Shown here piece after piece: positions 7,995-17,158 of a DNA stretch of 64,000 nt. Origin of the DNA: Flavobacteriales bacterium (GTDB taxonomy: Bacteria; Bacteroidota; Bacteroidia; Flavobacteriales_F; PHOS-HE28); NCBI GenBank assembly GCA_016715895.1, contig JADJXH010000004.1, positions 1,860,001 through 1,924,000 on the forward strand, written 5' to 3'. Positions within the stretch are counted from its first letter, which is position 1; every line of letters starts with the position of its first letter. Both the position numbers and the translations under genes were made by a program. The notes below the pieces were generated by a model. That model was not told the DNA's origin, ran no database searches, and saw only the letters and a program-made list of their open reading frames with translations.

Positions 7995-8741
7995 TTATTG
8001 AGGGAGGAAGAGGAAGGTGATCGTGCCGATCTGTTCCTCGGGGGCCGTGGCCGATCGGTCGAACCGGGCCTCGGCCGCATACGCCATCGCGTACTCGACC
8101 ATGCACGCTTCATCGACGGTGGTCGCCTCCTTGTCCAGCGTGGTGCGCCGGATGGCGCCGCTCCGGTCCACGGCGATGCGCACCACCACGCGCCCACTGC
8201 CGGTGCAGAGGTAGGCGGGTACGTCCAGGGTCTCCGGACGTCGACCTTTGAGGTCGTAGGAGACGGTGGCGGGCCCTTCCACCCGCGCGGGCGGCTGCTC
8301 CTTGGGCAGATAGCGGTCCTTGTCCCACTGGCTGGGATCGAGCTCCGGCACCACCACCTCCTTGCCGGCCGCCCGCCGCTCCTCGGCCAGCCGCTCGAAC
8401 TCGCTCTGTTCCAAGGCACGCAGGTCGTTCTCCAGGCGCTCGGCGGTGCGTTCGCTCACGGTCGGAACGGCCTGGGCGGCCCGCAGCTGCGCGTTCAGGT
8501 CGCTGACGGCGTTGGTCACGTGCACGGGCGGCACTGGTGTGCCCGTCTCGATGGCCTGAAGCAGGGCCTCGGCCTGTGCGGCGTCCAGCACGTCCACCCG
8601 CATCTCGTTGCTCCGCTCGGGATCGGGCCCGGTGCCCAGGCGGGCGATGGCCATGGTGAAGACCACAGCGGTGTGGAGCACCAGCGTGCCGATGATGCCG
8701 TACTTGTGACGGTCGAAGCGGTCCAGGATCAGGTCCAACAT
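7995..8741 (-). CDS. TonB-like energy transducer protein
   Basis: The 248-residue protein has one N-terminal transmembrane helix (about 14-33) after a basic RFDRHKYG segment. A long charged, helical and Pro-containing periplasmic linker follows, then a C-terminal domain (about 165-248) starting TLDVPAYLCTGSGRVVVRIAV and ending IGTITFLFLPQ. VVVRIAVDRSGAI is the usual TonB/AgmX-type C-terminal strand motif. Such proteins couple inner-membrane proton motive force to outer-membrane receptors; no ExbB/ExbD is in view. The classical Pro-Lys repeats are reduced, so a TonB-like variant is the safest name. Confidence 0.7.
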   Translation of the reverse strand: MLDLILDRFDRHKYGIIGTLVLHTAVVFTMAIARLGTGPDPERSNEMRVDVLDAAQAEALLQAIETGTPVPPVHVTNAVSDLNAQLRAAQAVPTVSERTAERLENDLRALEQSEFERLAEERRAAGKEVVVPELDPSQWDKDRYLPKEQPPARVEGPATVSYDLKGRRPETLDVPAYLCTGSGRVVVRIAVDRSGAIRRTTLDKEATTVDEACMVEYAMAYAAEARFDRSATAPEEQIGTITFLFLPQ

Positions 8742-8761
8742 GCGGCGCCGGTGTCCGCAAG

Positions 8762-10033
8762 TTAAACGCCGGTCCGACGCGTCCGGATGCGCCAGCCCAC
8801 CGGATACCTGTTGTTCCAGCGATTGCCGGCGCCTTTCGCCCAGCCCAGCCCGTGGCCGGCATGGCGCATCAGGGCGTGGCCCGCGGCCCCGGTGGCCGCG
8901 AGCGCCTCACCGCGCAGAAAGGCCAGCGCCTGCTGCCGGTCCAGGTCCATCGTGGTGAACGGCAGCACCGGTCGCAACAGGTCCACGGCTTCAGGGCAGA
9001 ACGCGACCGCCGGATGCGGGGCGGTCCCCCCGGGGGCGTCCACCGTCACCGGCAGCGCGGCGTCCGCGCGGTCGATCGCGGTGCGCAGGGCGGGGTGCAG
9101 GCCGGCCCACGCCGGTGGGCGCAGGCGGTGGCCCTCGAGGACGCAGGGCCCTGCCGCTTCCCGTGGTCCCGGGGAGCCGGGTTTCCGAAGGGCGGCGATG
9201 AAAAAGCCCTCGGCCCGGCAGCGATGGGGCATGCACATGAGCCCTCGTTCGCCACGGATGGGTCCGGGGTCCAACGGGTCGATCGCCAGCACCTCGGCCT
9301 CATGGCGCTGTAGGAAGCTCCTCAACTGCCCATCATCCTCCTCGTCCGCCCAGGTGCAGGTGCTGTAGATCAGGGCACCTCCGGGGCGCAGCGCGTTCCA
9401 GGCGTGCTCCAGGAGGCCGGCCTGCACCGTGCTGCATCGCCGCACGAGTTCGGGCGACCACTGGCTGCGGGCCACGGGTTCCCGCCGCATCAGGCCTTCA
9501 CCGCTGCACGGGGCGTCCACCAGCACCAGATCGAAGTGGGGAAGGGTGCCGAAGGTCTCGGCGGGCAGCCGGGTGATGCACGCGTTCGGTGCACCCCATT
9601 TCCAGATGTTCTCCTGCAGCACGGCATGCCGGCGGGCATCCACCTCATTGCAGACCACGAGCGCGCCGGGCCCGAGCAGCGAGAGGAGGTGGGTGCTCTT
9701 GCCACCGGGGGCGGCGCAGAGGTCCAGGGCGGTGGCGTCGGCGCCGATGAGGCCGGCTGCCGCGACGGCCCGCTCCACGAGCATGCTGCCGGCTTCCTGC
9801 ACGTAGTAGGCGCCGGCATGGAGCAGGGGATCCACGGTGAACAGCGGGCGCTCGTCGAGGAAACGTCCGGTGCTGCACCAGGGAACAAGCGCACCGGAGG
9901 GGCCACCGGGCTTGCGGGGGTTGAGCCGGATGCTGGTGGGCGGCGGTGTGTCCAGCGCGGCGAGCAGCAGGGGCGCCTCGTTCCCAAGGTCGGCCGACAG
10001 GCGACGCACGAGGCCGTCCGGCAGGGGGGGCAT
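8762..10033 (-). CDS. rRNA m5C methyltransferase, RsmF/NSUN-like
   Basis: A 423-residue SAM-dependent RNA cytosine-C5 methyltransferase. Motif I is DLCAAPGGKSTHL, motif IV DAPCSGEGLMRREP (Cys that releases product) and motif VI YSTCTWADEED (catalytic Cys). The C-terminal third (from about 300) looks like the RsmF/YebU PUA-like region. The reading frame is open into purA because of a purA frameshift, but the natural start is ATG at 10033, 40 bp after the corrected purA stop. It is the last gene of the fur-STAS-purA unit. Confidence 0.85.
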   Translation of the reverse strand: MPPLPDGLVRRLSADLGNEAPLLLAALDTPPPTSIRLNPRKPGGPSGALVPWCSTGRFLDERPLFTVDPLLHAGAYYVQEAGSMLVERAVAAAGLIGADATALDLCAAPGGKSTHLLSLLGPGALVVCNEVDARRHAVLQENIWKWGAPNACITRLPAETFGTLPHFDLVLVDAPCSGEGLMRREPVARSQWSPELVRRCSTVQAGLLEHAWNALRPGGALIYSTCTWADEEDDGQLRSFLQRHEAEVLAIDPLDPGPIRGERGLMCMPHRCRAEGFFIAALRKPGSPGPREAAGPCVLEGHRLRPPAWAGLHPALRTAIDRADAALPVTVDAPGGTAPHPAVAFCPEAVDLLRPVLPFTTMDLDRQQALAFLRGEALAATGAAGHALMRHAGHGLGWAKGAGNRWNNRYPVGWRIRTRRTGV

Positions 10034-10073
10034 CGCGTGGGGCACCCTGGCGGGTCGCGAGCGCCGCATCGGG

Positions 10074-11341
10074 TCAGAGGACGGCCACGGCGCTCGGCCG
10101 CTCGATGGTCTGCCTGCGGTCGGGGCCGGTGGACACGATGCGCACGGGCACCTGCACGGCCTCCTCGATGCGCCGGATGTAGCGTTCGAGCGCCTCGGGG
10201 ATGTCGCTGCCAAGCGTCCCCAGCCATCGCAATCGGCGTACACCGGTTCGGCGTCCTGCACGTCGTAGGGAAGGCGGTCGGTGAGCGTGCCGTTGACGCG
10301 GTAATGGGTGCATATGCGCACCTGGTCCATGTCGTTCAGCACATCGGCCTTCATCATGGCCAGTTCGCTCACGCCGTTGATCATCACGGCATAGCGCAGG
10401 GCGGGCAGGTCCAGCCAGCCGCAGCGGCGCGGGCGTCCTGTGGTGCTGCCGAACTCGTTCCCGGCCTTTCGGATGCGATCGCCGGTATCGTCGGTGAGCT
10501 CGGTGGGGAAGGGGCCGCTGCCCACGCGCGTGCAGTAAGCCTTGAAGATGCCGATCACACGGCCGATGCGGGAGGGCGGCACGCCCAGTCCGGTGCAGGC
10601 CCCGGCACAGATGGTGCTGCTGCTGGTGACGAAGGGATAGGTGCCGAAATCGATGTCGAGCAGGGTGCCCTGGGCACCTTCGGCCAGCACCTGACGGCCC
10701 TGACGGAACGCCTGGTCCAGGTAGTGCTCGCTGTCCACCAGGTCCATGGCCCGCAGGCGGTCCACGGCGTGCATCCAGCGCTCCTCCGCCTCACGGTCCG
10801 GCCCGGCGGCGCCGTAGAGGCTCAGCAGGCGTTCGTGCTTGCGGACCAGGCCGCGGTAGCGGTCGTGGAGATCGGCGCGTTCCAGGTCGCCCACGCGCAG
10901 GCCATTGCGGCCCGTCTTGTCCATGTAGGTGGGGCCGATGCCTTTCAGGGTGCTGCCGATGCGTTCCTTGCCTTTCTCGGCCTCGCTGGCGGCATCGAGC
11001 GCACGATGGGTGGGCAGGATGAGGTGCGCGCGACGTGAGATGGCGAGCCGTCCGCGCAGGTCCACACCGCTGGCCGCGATACCGTCGAGCTCCTGCAGGA
11101 AGATCACCGGGTCGATCACCACACCGTTGCCCACGAGGTTCATCACCCCATCGTGGAACACGCCGCTGGGCACGGTGTGCAACACGTGCTTGCGGCCCTC
11201 GATCCACAGCGTGTGGCCGGCGTTGGGGCCGCCCTGGAAGCGGGCCACCACCTGATACCGGGGGGCCACCACGTCCACCACCTTGCCCTTGCCCTCATCG
11301 CCCCACTGGGCGCCGAGCAGGACGTCCATGCGGGCGCCCAT
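10074..11341 (-). CDS. purA: Adenylosuccinate synthetase, frameshifted near 3' end
   Basis: PurA makes adenylosuccinate from IMP, aspartate and GTP in AMP synthesis. The N-terminus GAQWGDEGKGK is the GTP P-loop; GPNAGHT, STLKGIGPTYMDK and EFGSTTGRPRRCGW follow in the family order. The frame is intact to the CDGWG motif. It then breaks at a run of four C (10218-10221 on +); adding one base restores TLGSDIPEALERYI and a normal C-terminus ending at the TGA at 10074. The uncorrected frame reads through into the methyltransferase gene. The start overlaps the STAS stop (ATGA). An essential gene is unlikely to be truly broken, so a sequence error is likely. Confidence 0.9.
10218..10221. other. Frameshift site in purA
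   Basis: A CCCC run (GGGG on the coding strand). One missing G here explains loss of the conserved PurA C-terminal frame. Confidence 0.85.
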
Positions 11342-11700
11342 CAGGCCTTGAGCTTGGCGAGGGCCTCGTCGACGCCACCGGTGATGGTGAACACCGAGTC
11401 GAGCTTGGTGACCACGAACAGCTGGCGCACACTGGGGGACAGGCCCGAGATGATGGCGTCACCGCCGGCGTTGCGGGTGCGGGTGAGCACGTTGATCAGG
11501 ATGTTCAACCCGGTGCTGTTCATGTACTGCAGGTCGCTCAGGTCGAGCACCACGTTGTGCTGGCCCCCGGCCAGACCTTCCTCCAGGGAGGACAGCAACC
11601 TGTCGGCCTGCTGCTGGTCCATCAGGCGGCCCTGGAGCTTGAAGACCGGACAGGTGTCTGTGGGATCGATCTGCAGGTCGAAGGTGGGGCGGTCGCTCAT
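11341..11700 (-). CDS. STAS-domain protein, anti-sigma factor antagonist-like
   Basis: The 119-residue protein is a single STAS domain. The segment NVVLDLSDLQYMNSTGLNIL matches the SpoIIAA signature, with S62/T63 at the phospho-switch position before Gly. Such proteins bind anti-sigma factor kinases, and phosphorylation breaks the complex. It is fused translationally between fur and purA by ATGA overlaps at both ends (11697-11700 and 11339-11343). No cognate kinase or sigma factor is visible in the window. Confidence 0.85.
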   Translation of the reverse strand: MSDRPTFDLQIDPTDTCPVFKLQGRLMDQQQADRLLSSLEEGLAGGQHNVVLDLSDLQYMNSTGLNILINVLTRTRNAGGDAIISGLSPSVRQLFVVTKLDSVFTITGGVDEALAKLKA

Positions 11701-12158
11701 GGCGTGTCGGACTTGGGACGGCAGTTGCGGCAAAGGCCGTAAAGATGCAACGCGTGATGCTCCACCTGGAAGCCGGTGACCTCGGCGGCGGTGGCGCGGA
11801 TGTGCTGGATGCGGGGGTCGCAGAACTCGGTGACGGTGCCGCAGGCGCGGCAGATCAGATGATCGTGCTGGCGGAAGGCGTGGCTGCGCTCGAACTGGGC
11901 GGGAGCACCGGTGAAGCGATGGCGCCGCACCAGGTCGCATTCCAGGAGCAGCTCCATGGTGTTGTACAGGGTGGCGCGGCTCACCTGGTAGCGCTTCTGC
12001 TTCATCCGCGCGAAGAGGCGTTCGATGTCGAAGTGCCCCTCCTGTTCATACACTTCCGTGAGGATGGCGAAGCGCTCGGGCGTTTTGCGGTGCCCATTGC
12101 GTTCCAGGTACTCCGTGAAGATGGTGCGGACGCGGTCCTTCTGCTCGGCGGTGACCAT
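11697..12158 (-). CDS. Fur family transcriptional regulator
   Basis: A 153-residue Fur-family repressor. The winged helix is about residues 10-85 (RKTPERFAILTEVY, VSRATLYNTMELL). The dimerisation and metal part follows, with HDH at 98-100 and two CxxC pairs, C103/C106 and C143/C146, which form the structural zinc site. Target metal or signal (iron, zinc, peroxide) cannot be told from sequence alone. It heads the fur-STAS-purA-methyltransferase unit. A TACCTTCG box ends 5 nt before the ATG. Confidence 0.9.
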   Translation of the reverse strand: MVTAEQKDRVRTIFTEYLERNGHRKTPERFAILTEVYEQEGHFDIERLFARMKQKRYQVSRATLYNTMELLLECDLVRRHRFTGAPAQFERSHAFRQHDHLICRACGTVTEFCDPRIQHIRATAAEVTGFQVEHHALHLYGLCRNCRPKSDTP

Positions 12159-12163
12159 CGGGG

Positions 12164-12171
12164 CGAAGGTA
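12164..12171 (-). promoter_or_regulatory. Bacteroidota-type -7 box of the fur unit
   Basis: On the minus strand TACCTTCG, 5 nt before the Fur ATG. Confidence 0.45.
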
Positions 12172-12188
12172 CGCCACGCCCGGGAGCC

Positions 12189-14426
12189 TCAGTGGTCCAC
12201 GCGTTCCACGGAACGCACGCCGTTCACGCGGCGGAGCTTCTCGATCAGCGACATCAGGTGGTCGGTGTCCTGCACATAGGCCATCACCTTGCCCTCGAAG
12301 ATGCCGTCGTTGCTCTCGAAGCTGATGGAGCGCATGTTGACGTTGTGCTGATGGCTGATGATGGAGGTGATCTTGTTCACCAGGCCCACCTCGTCGATGC
12401 CCGAGAAGCGCAGGCCGGCGAGGAACTCCACGCTGTCCTTGCCCTTCCAGCGCGCCTTCACGATGCGGTAGGCGAAGTTGCTCATGAGCTGCACGGCGTT
12501 GGGGCAGTTCACGCGGTGGATCTTGATGCCCTCACCCACGGTGATGAAGCCGAAGACATCGTCGCCGGGGATGGGGTTGCAGCACGGGCTGAGGCGGTAA
12601 TCCAGCTTCTGCAGGTCGTCGCCGATCACCAGGGCGCCGGAGGCCTGGCCGCGAATATCGGCCACCACCTCTTCCAGGGCGCGCTCCTCCTCGCGGGCCA
12701 CGGGGCGCGGAGGCAGGTTGAGGCGGCCGGCCTTGACGGCGGGCGTGCCCAGGGTGTCCAGGTCGACGCGGCCGCGGGCGATGCGGTAGAACAGGTCGGT
12801 GGGCGAGGTGGCGCGGAAATGCTCGATGAGGGCGGCCACGTTGCGGTCGTCCACCTTGGCGCCCCATCCGCGCAGCTTGCGCTGCGCGGCCTCTCGGCCC
12901 ACCACGGCCAGCTTGCGCTTCTGCTCGCGCAGCGCCTGCTTGATCTTGTGGCGGGCGCGGGCGGTGACCACGTAGGTGAGCCAGTCCTCCTTGGGCTGCT
13001 GCTTACGCGAAGTGATGATCTCGATCTGGTCGCCGCTGCGCAGCGCGTGGCTCAGCGGCACCAGCTTGTGGTTCACCTTGGCGCCGATGCACTGCCGCCC
13101 CACCTGGCTGTGGATGTCGAAGGCGAAGTCGAGCGCGGTGGCGCCCGCCGGCAGGTTGCGCATCTCGCCCTTCGGGGTGAACACGACGATCTCGTCGCTG
13201 AAGAGGTTCAGCTTGAAGTCGTTCACGAAGTCGATGGCGCTGGCCGTGGGGTCCTCCAGCACCTCGCGCACCCGGTTGAGCCAGGCGTCCAGCGCGCCGG
13301 CATGCTCCTCGTCATCCTTGTAGCGGTAGTGCGCGGCCAGGCCCATCTCGGCGATCTCGTCCATGCGCTGGCTGCGGATCTGCACCTCCACCCAGCGCCC
13401 GCCGGGGCTCATCACCGTGGTGTGCAGGCTCTCGTAGCCGTTGGCCTTCGGGGTGCTGATCCAGTCGCGCAGCCGGTCGGGGTTGGGCTGGTAGAAGTCG
13501 GTGACAATGCTGTACACCTTCCAGCAGTCGGCCTTCTCCAGCTCGTGCTTGGTGTCGATGATGATGCGGATGGCGAAGACATCATAGACCTCCTCGAAGG
13601 TGACGTTCTTCTTCAGCATCTTGTTGTAGATGCTGTGGATGCTCTTGGGCCGGCCCTTGATCTCGTAGGTGAACCCCTCGCGGTCCAGCGACTCGCGGAT
13701 GGGCAGCATGAACCGGCTGATGAAGCGCTTCCGTACGGCCTCGCCTTTCTTCAGGCGCTGTTCAATGTCCGCATACACGTCGGGCTCCTTGAACTTCAGC
13801 GCCAGGTCTTCCAGCTCGCTCTTGATGCTGTAAAGGCCGAGGCGATGGGCGAGGGGTGCGTACAGGAACAGGGTCTCGCTGGCGATCTTGAGCTGCTTGT
13901 CGCGCGCCATGCCCTCCAGGGTGCGCATGTTGTGCAACCGGTCGGCCAGCTTGATGAGGATCACGCGCACGTCCTGCGCCAGCGTCAGCAGCACCTTCCT
14001 GAAGTTCTCCGCCTGGATGCTGTCCGTGCCGAACTGGAGCCCGCTGATCTTGGTGAGGCCGTCGATGATGGCGGCCACCGTGGGACCGAAGAGGTCGCGC
14101 ACGTCCTCCAGCGTGAGGTCGGTGTCCTCCACCGTGTCGTGCAGCAGGGCGCAGACCACGCTGGTGGTGCCCAGGCCGATCTCCTCGGCGCAGATGCGGG
14201 CCACGGCGAGCGGGTGGTAGATGTAGGGTTCGCCGCTTTTCCGCCGCTGCTCCTTGTGCGCCTCCAGGGCGATGTTGAAGGCCTTGCGGATCAACCGCGT
14301 GTCCTCCGGGCTGCGCTCGCCGCGGATGCTACGGAGCAGGCCACGGTAGCGATAGAGGATCTCATCCTTCTCGCGCGCGCTGTCCACGCCGGGCAGGCCC
14401 GTGGCCTTCGCCTTCACTCCATCCAT
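12189..14426 (-). CDS. Bifunctional (p)ppGpp synthase/hydrolase (RelA/SpoT)
   Basis: The 745-residue protein has the full long-RSH layout. HD hydrolase: H71, then HDTVED at 96-101, all metal ligands kept. Synthetase: GRPKSIHSIYNKM with the YESLHTTV segment. TGS domain: VFTPKGEMRNLPAGATALDF. Then a helical and Cys-containing region (YRLSPCCNPIPGD), and a C-terminal ACT domain (FSGIDEVGLVNKITSII). Hydrolase and synthetase motifs are both intact, so it should both make and degrade the alarmone. The start lies 9 bp after the fahA stop, and a TACCTTTA box overlaps that stop. Confidence 0.95.
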   Translation of the reverse strand: MDGVKAKATGLPGVDSAREKDEILYRYRGLLRSIRGERSPEDTRLIRKAFNIALEAHKEQRRKSGEPYIYHPLAVARICAEEIGLGTTSVVCALLHDTVEDTDLTLEDVRDLFGPTVAAIIDGLTKISGLQFGTDSIQAENFRKVLLTLAQDVRVILIKLADRLHNMRTLEGMARDKQLKIASETLFLYAPLAHRLGLYSIKSELEDLALKFKEPDVYADIEQRLKKGEAVRKRFISRFMLPIRESLDREGFTYEIKGRPKSIHSIYNKMLKKNVTFEEVYDVFAIRIIIDTKHELEKADCWKVYSIVTDFYQPNPDRLRDWISTPKANGYESLHTTVMSPGGRWVEVQIRSQRMDEIAEMGLAAHYRYKDDEEHAGALDAWLNRVREVLEDPTASAIDFVNDFKLNLFSDEIVVFTPKGEMRNLPAGATALDFAFDIHSQVGRQCIGAKVNHKLVPLSHALRSGDQIEIITSRKQQPKEDWLTYVVTARARHKIKQALREQKRKLAVVGREAAQRKLRGWGAKVDDRNVAALIEHFRATSPTDLFYRIARGRVDLDTLGTPAVKAGRLNLPPRPVAREEERALEEVVADIRGQASGALVIGDDLQKLDYRLSPCCNPIPGDDVFGFITVGEGIKIHRVNCPNAVQLMSNFAYRIVKARWKGKDSVEFLAGLRFSGIDEVGLVNKITSIISHQHNVNMRSISFESNDGIFEGKVMAYVQDTDHLMSLIEKLRRVNGVRSVERVDH

Positions 14427-14435
14427 GGCCGTGCC

Positions 14436-15719
14436 CTAAAGGTAGGGGAGCGCTGGCAGTACCGTGCCGCGCACCTCGCCGAAGCCGATGCGGACCCCGT
14501 CGCGCCCGGCGTGCCCGCGCATCACCAGCGTATCACCGTCCTCCAGGAACTTCCGTTCGCTGCCGTCGTGCAGGGCGAGGGGCTTGGTGCCTTTCCAGGT
14601 CAGCTCCAGCAGGCTCCCATAGCTCTCCGGCGCCTCCCCGCTGATGGTGCCGCTGGCCATCAGGTCGCCGCGGCGCACGTTGCAGCCGTTCACCGTATGG
14701 TGGGCCAGTTGTTGCGCCATGCTCCAGTACTGGTGCTTGAAGTTGGTGCGGCTGATCACCGTCTCGCGGCCGTCGGCCGTGGCGATGGCGGCCTCCAGCG
14801 CGATGTCGAAGTGGTGCGGTCCCTGCTGACGCAGGTAGGGCAGCACCGGCGGGTCCTGCTCCGGCGACGCGGTGCGGAACGGCTCAAGCGCATCGAGCAG
14901 CACCACCCACGGGCTGACGCTGCTGCCGAAGTTCTTGCCCAGGAAGGGCCCCAGCGGCACGTATTCCCAGGCCTGGATGTCGCGCGCGCTCCAGTCGTTG
15001 AAGAGCACCAGGCCCAGGATGTGGTCCTCCGCCTCCGCGGTGCTGATGCGGTCGCCGAGGGCGTTGCCGTCGAAGGTGATGAAGCCCACCTCGAGCTCCA
15101 TGTCCAGCTGGCGCGTGGCCCCGAACACCGGCGCCGCATCGGGCGCGGGCTTGTACTGGCCCATGGGCCGGCGGATGGGGGTGCCGCTCACCACGATGCT
15201 GCTGGCCCGGCCATGGTAGCCCACGGGCAGGTGCAGCCAGTTGGGCAGCAGCGCGTTGGCCGGGTCCCGGAACATGCAGCCCACGTTGTAGGCGTGCTGG
15301 CGGCTGCTGTAGAAGTCCGTGTAGTCGCCCACCACCACGGGCAGCTGCATCACCACCTGGTCCACCGCCACCAGCGCGTCCTCGCGCAGGTTGTTGTCGT
15401 CGCGAAGCACCGGGTTGTCATGGCGCAGCAGGTCGCTGAGCCGCTGGCGCAGGGCCCGGACCCCGGCCTTCCCCGCCGCCATCAGCGGGTTCAGCGCCGG
15501 TGCGTCGAAGGCCTCCCGCGCGATGCCAAGGCCGTCCAGCAGACCGGCCTCGGCCAGCACGCTGAGGTCCAGTGCGCGGTCGCCGATGCGCGTCAGGGGT
15601 ACCGCGGCGGTGCTGTTCCACGCGCCCACGCCCAAGGGCAGGTTCTGGATGGGGAAATCGCTGCCGGTGGGCACGGGCACCCAGGAGCGCAGGGCGGGGT
15701 CGTTGGCGGGGATCGTCAT
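14436..15719 (-). CDS. fahA: Fumarylacetoacetase
   Basis: A 427-residue enzyme that hydrolyses 4-fumarylacetoacetate to fumarate and acetoacetate, the last step of tyrosine/homogentisate breakdown. The N-terminal SH3-like domain covers about 1-115 (DFPIQNLPLGVG). The catalytic beta-roll carries DYTDFYSSRQHAYNVG (Asp/Glu metal and His base region), GYHGRASSIVVSGT, ELEVGFI and LFNDWSARDIQAWEYVPLGP, all in family order. Length is normal. No other tyrosine catabolic gene is in the window. It is divergent from the DUF5819-like gene with only 40 bp between the starts. Confidence 0.95.
   Translation of the reverse strand: MTIPANDPALRSWVPVPTGSDFPIQNLPLGVGAWNSTAAVPLTRIGDRALDLSVLAEAGLLDGLGIAREAFDAPALNPLMAAGKAGVRALRQRLSDLLRHDNPVLRDDNNLREDALVAVDQVVMQLPVVVGDYTDFYSSRQHAYNVGCMFRDPANALLPNWLHLPVGYHGRASSIVVSGTPIRRPMGQYKPAPDAAPVFGATRQLDMELEVGFITFDGNALGDRISTAEAEDHILGLVLFNDWSARDIQAWEYVPLGPFLGKNFGSSVSPWVVLLDALEPFRTASPEQDPPVLPYLRQQGPHHFDIALEAAIATADGRETVISRTNFKHQYWSMAQQLAHHTVNGCNVRRGDLMASGTISGEAPESYGSLLELTWKGTKPLALHDGSERKFLEDGDTLVMRGHAGRDGVRIGFGEVRGTVLPALPYL
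14437..14444 (-). promoter_or_regulatory. -7 box of the RSH gene overlapping fahA stop
   Basis: Minus strand TACCTTTA, 10 nt before the ATG at 14426, suggesting independent transcription of the alarmone gene. Confidence 0.35.
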
Positions 15720-15759
15720 CGGCGCAAAGGTGGCACGCGGTCGCCATCTTCACGCCGCC

Positions 15760-16251
15760 ATGTCGCGCCTGCGCCGCCTCCTGCCCGTGGTCCTGTTGGG
15801 CGCTCACGTCCTGCTGGTGGCCGGCTACACGGCGCCGGAGCGGTGGGTGCCGCCCCTGTGGCGCGCCTGGTCCGTCGCCGTGGTGCGTCCCCTGTTCCAT
15901 CAGGGCTGGGACCTCTTCGCACCCGACCCGCCGCGCTGTTCGTGCCGCCTGGAGGTGAGGTCCGCGAGCGGGGGGGGGCGGCCGGTCGGCGCGGAAGGGG
16001 ATGGCCTGCTGGCCCGGCGGATGGCCCGGCACCTGGTCGCATACCTCGGCGGTGGAGCGGTCCTTCCGGACACGGTGCAGGTGCCGCCGCAGTGGGCTCC
16101 GGCAATGCGCACCATCCTCGGCGATGCGCGCGGGCCGGACGGGGCGGCCACCGTGCGTGGTGTGCAACGCTGCATGGATGATCCGGCGCGGCCGTTGGAG
16201 CGGAGCACCCGCCACGTGGCCTTGGTGTTCGCAACCACCCCGGTGCCATGA
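15760..16251 (+). CDS. DUF5819-like membrane-anchored protein
   Basis: The 163-residue protein begins with a hydrophobic helix (about 7-25) and then a WDLFAPDPP motif at about 50-58, the signature I associate with DUF5819 proteins that accompany HTTM membrane proteins. It is translationally coupled to the next, HTTM-like gene by an ATGA overlap at 16248. The remainder is soluble and not distinctive. The pairing is the best clue: a small partner of an HTTM-domain protein. Function unknown. Confidence 0.65.
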   Translation: MSRLRRLLPVVLLGAHVLLVAGYTAPERWVPPLWRAWSVAVVRPLFHQGWDLFAPDPPRCSCRLEVRSASGGGRPVGAEGDGLLARRMARHLVAYLGGGAVLPDTVQVPPQWAPAMRTILGDARGPDGAATVRGVQRCMDDPARPLERSTRHVALVFATTPVP

Positions 16252-17072
16252 ACCCGGCCACGGTCCGTCTGTTCCAGCGCGCCGTGCACCTCTGGCTCGT
16301 GGGCTACGTGCTCACTGCGCTTCCTGAGGCCGAGCGGGTGTGGATCGATCCCGTATCCCCGGCCGGTCATGGGGCCTGGATCCCCCACCTGGTGGCGGCC
16401 GTGCCGGTCCCGGACGGGTGGGTCGGCCTGCCGGCGGCCCTGCTGCTGCTCGCGCTGTCCGCATTCGGGCTCTGGCGTGAGCCACCCCGCTGGATGGCGC
16501 TGTTGATCGCCGTGCTCTTCACCGTGCTCGTGCATCGGTCCTGGCTGGTGGCCACCGGTGGGCATTGGTTGATGACGAACGTGCTGCTTTGGATGGTGGC
16601 GCTGCGGGCATATCCTTCCGGGCGCAGCGAGCAATGGTGGTCGTGGCTCGGCTTCCACGCCATCCGGTTGCAGCTGTGCCTGGCCTACGGGATGTCCGCG
16701 CTGAACAAGCTGGCGGGCGGGAGCTGGCTCGATGGTACGGCCCTGCTCCGCGTCGCCGGTGACGGGACGTACGGGCCGACCATGCTCGCGCAGCACCCCT
16801 TGGTCGCGGCCCTGCTCGGGTTCGGGGTCCTGGTGCTGCTGCTCGCCCTGCCCGTCGCCCTGTGGGTGCCCGCCCTGCGTCGCCCCGCGCTGATCACCGC
16901 GCTGGTGTTCCACCTGGTCAGCGGGGTCTGGTTCCACATTCCGGACATGGCGCTCGCGTTCGCGGCCGTGCTGATGGTCTGGACCTCATCCGTGGAAGCG
17001 GAGGTGGTGGCCTGGCTCGTCAAGTCATTGATGATCAGAAGGAAACGTGCGCGTGATGGCCACATTGAGTAG
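16248..17072 (+). CDS. HTTM-like multi-pass membrane protein
   Basis: The 274-residue product has about six hydrophobic helices. The stretch RLQLCLAYGMSALNKLAGG followed by SWLDGTAL (about 140-170) is the horizontally transferred transmembrane (HTTM) domain motif (Q-x3-Y-x2-AG-x-KL-x-G-x-W-x2-G), related to the membrane part of vitamin K-dependent gamma-carboxylases. HTTM proteins of bacteria have no settled reaction. It is coupled to the preceding gene by a 4-nt overlap, and the C-terminus is strongly basic. The carboxylase catalytic domain is absent. Confidence 0.7.
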   Translation: MNPATVRLFQRAVHLWLVGYVLTALPEAERVWIDPVSPAGHGAWIPHLVAAVPVPDGWVGLPAALLLLALSAFGLWREPPRWMALLIAVLFTVLVHRSWLVATGGHWLMTNVLLWMVALRAYPSGRSEQWWSWLGFHAIRLQLCLAYGMSALNKLAGGSWLDGTALLRVAGDGTYGPTMLAQHPLVAALLGFGVLVLLLALPVALWVPALRRPALITALVFHLVSGVWFHIPDMALAFAAVLMVWTSSVEAEVVAWLVKSLMIRRKRARDGHIE

Positions 17073-17158
17073 TTTTGTTCATCGAAGAGGAAGAAAAGTT
17101 GAACAACATGCGAACCGATAGCTTCGCGACGTGTTTGATGTGCATAACCACCGGACAC

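Noticed and set aside
8762..11341. A natural fusion of adenylosuccinate synthetase and an rRNA methyltransferase
   Set aside because: A single base change in a homopolymer restores two normal genes with normal ends.
11745..16181. A plus-strand open frame of 1,478 codons opposite fur, rsh and fahA
   Set aside because: Antisense shadow of three clear genes, with biased composition and no motif.
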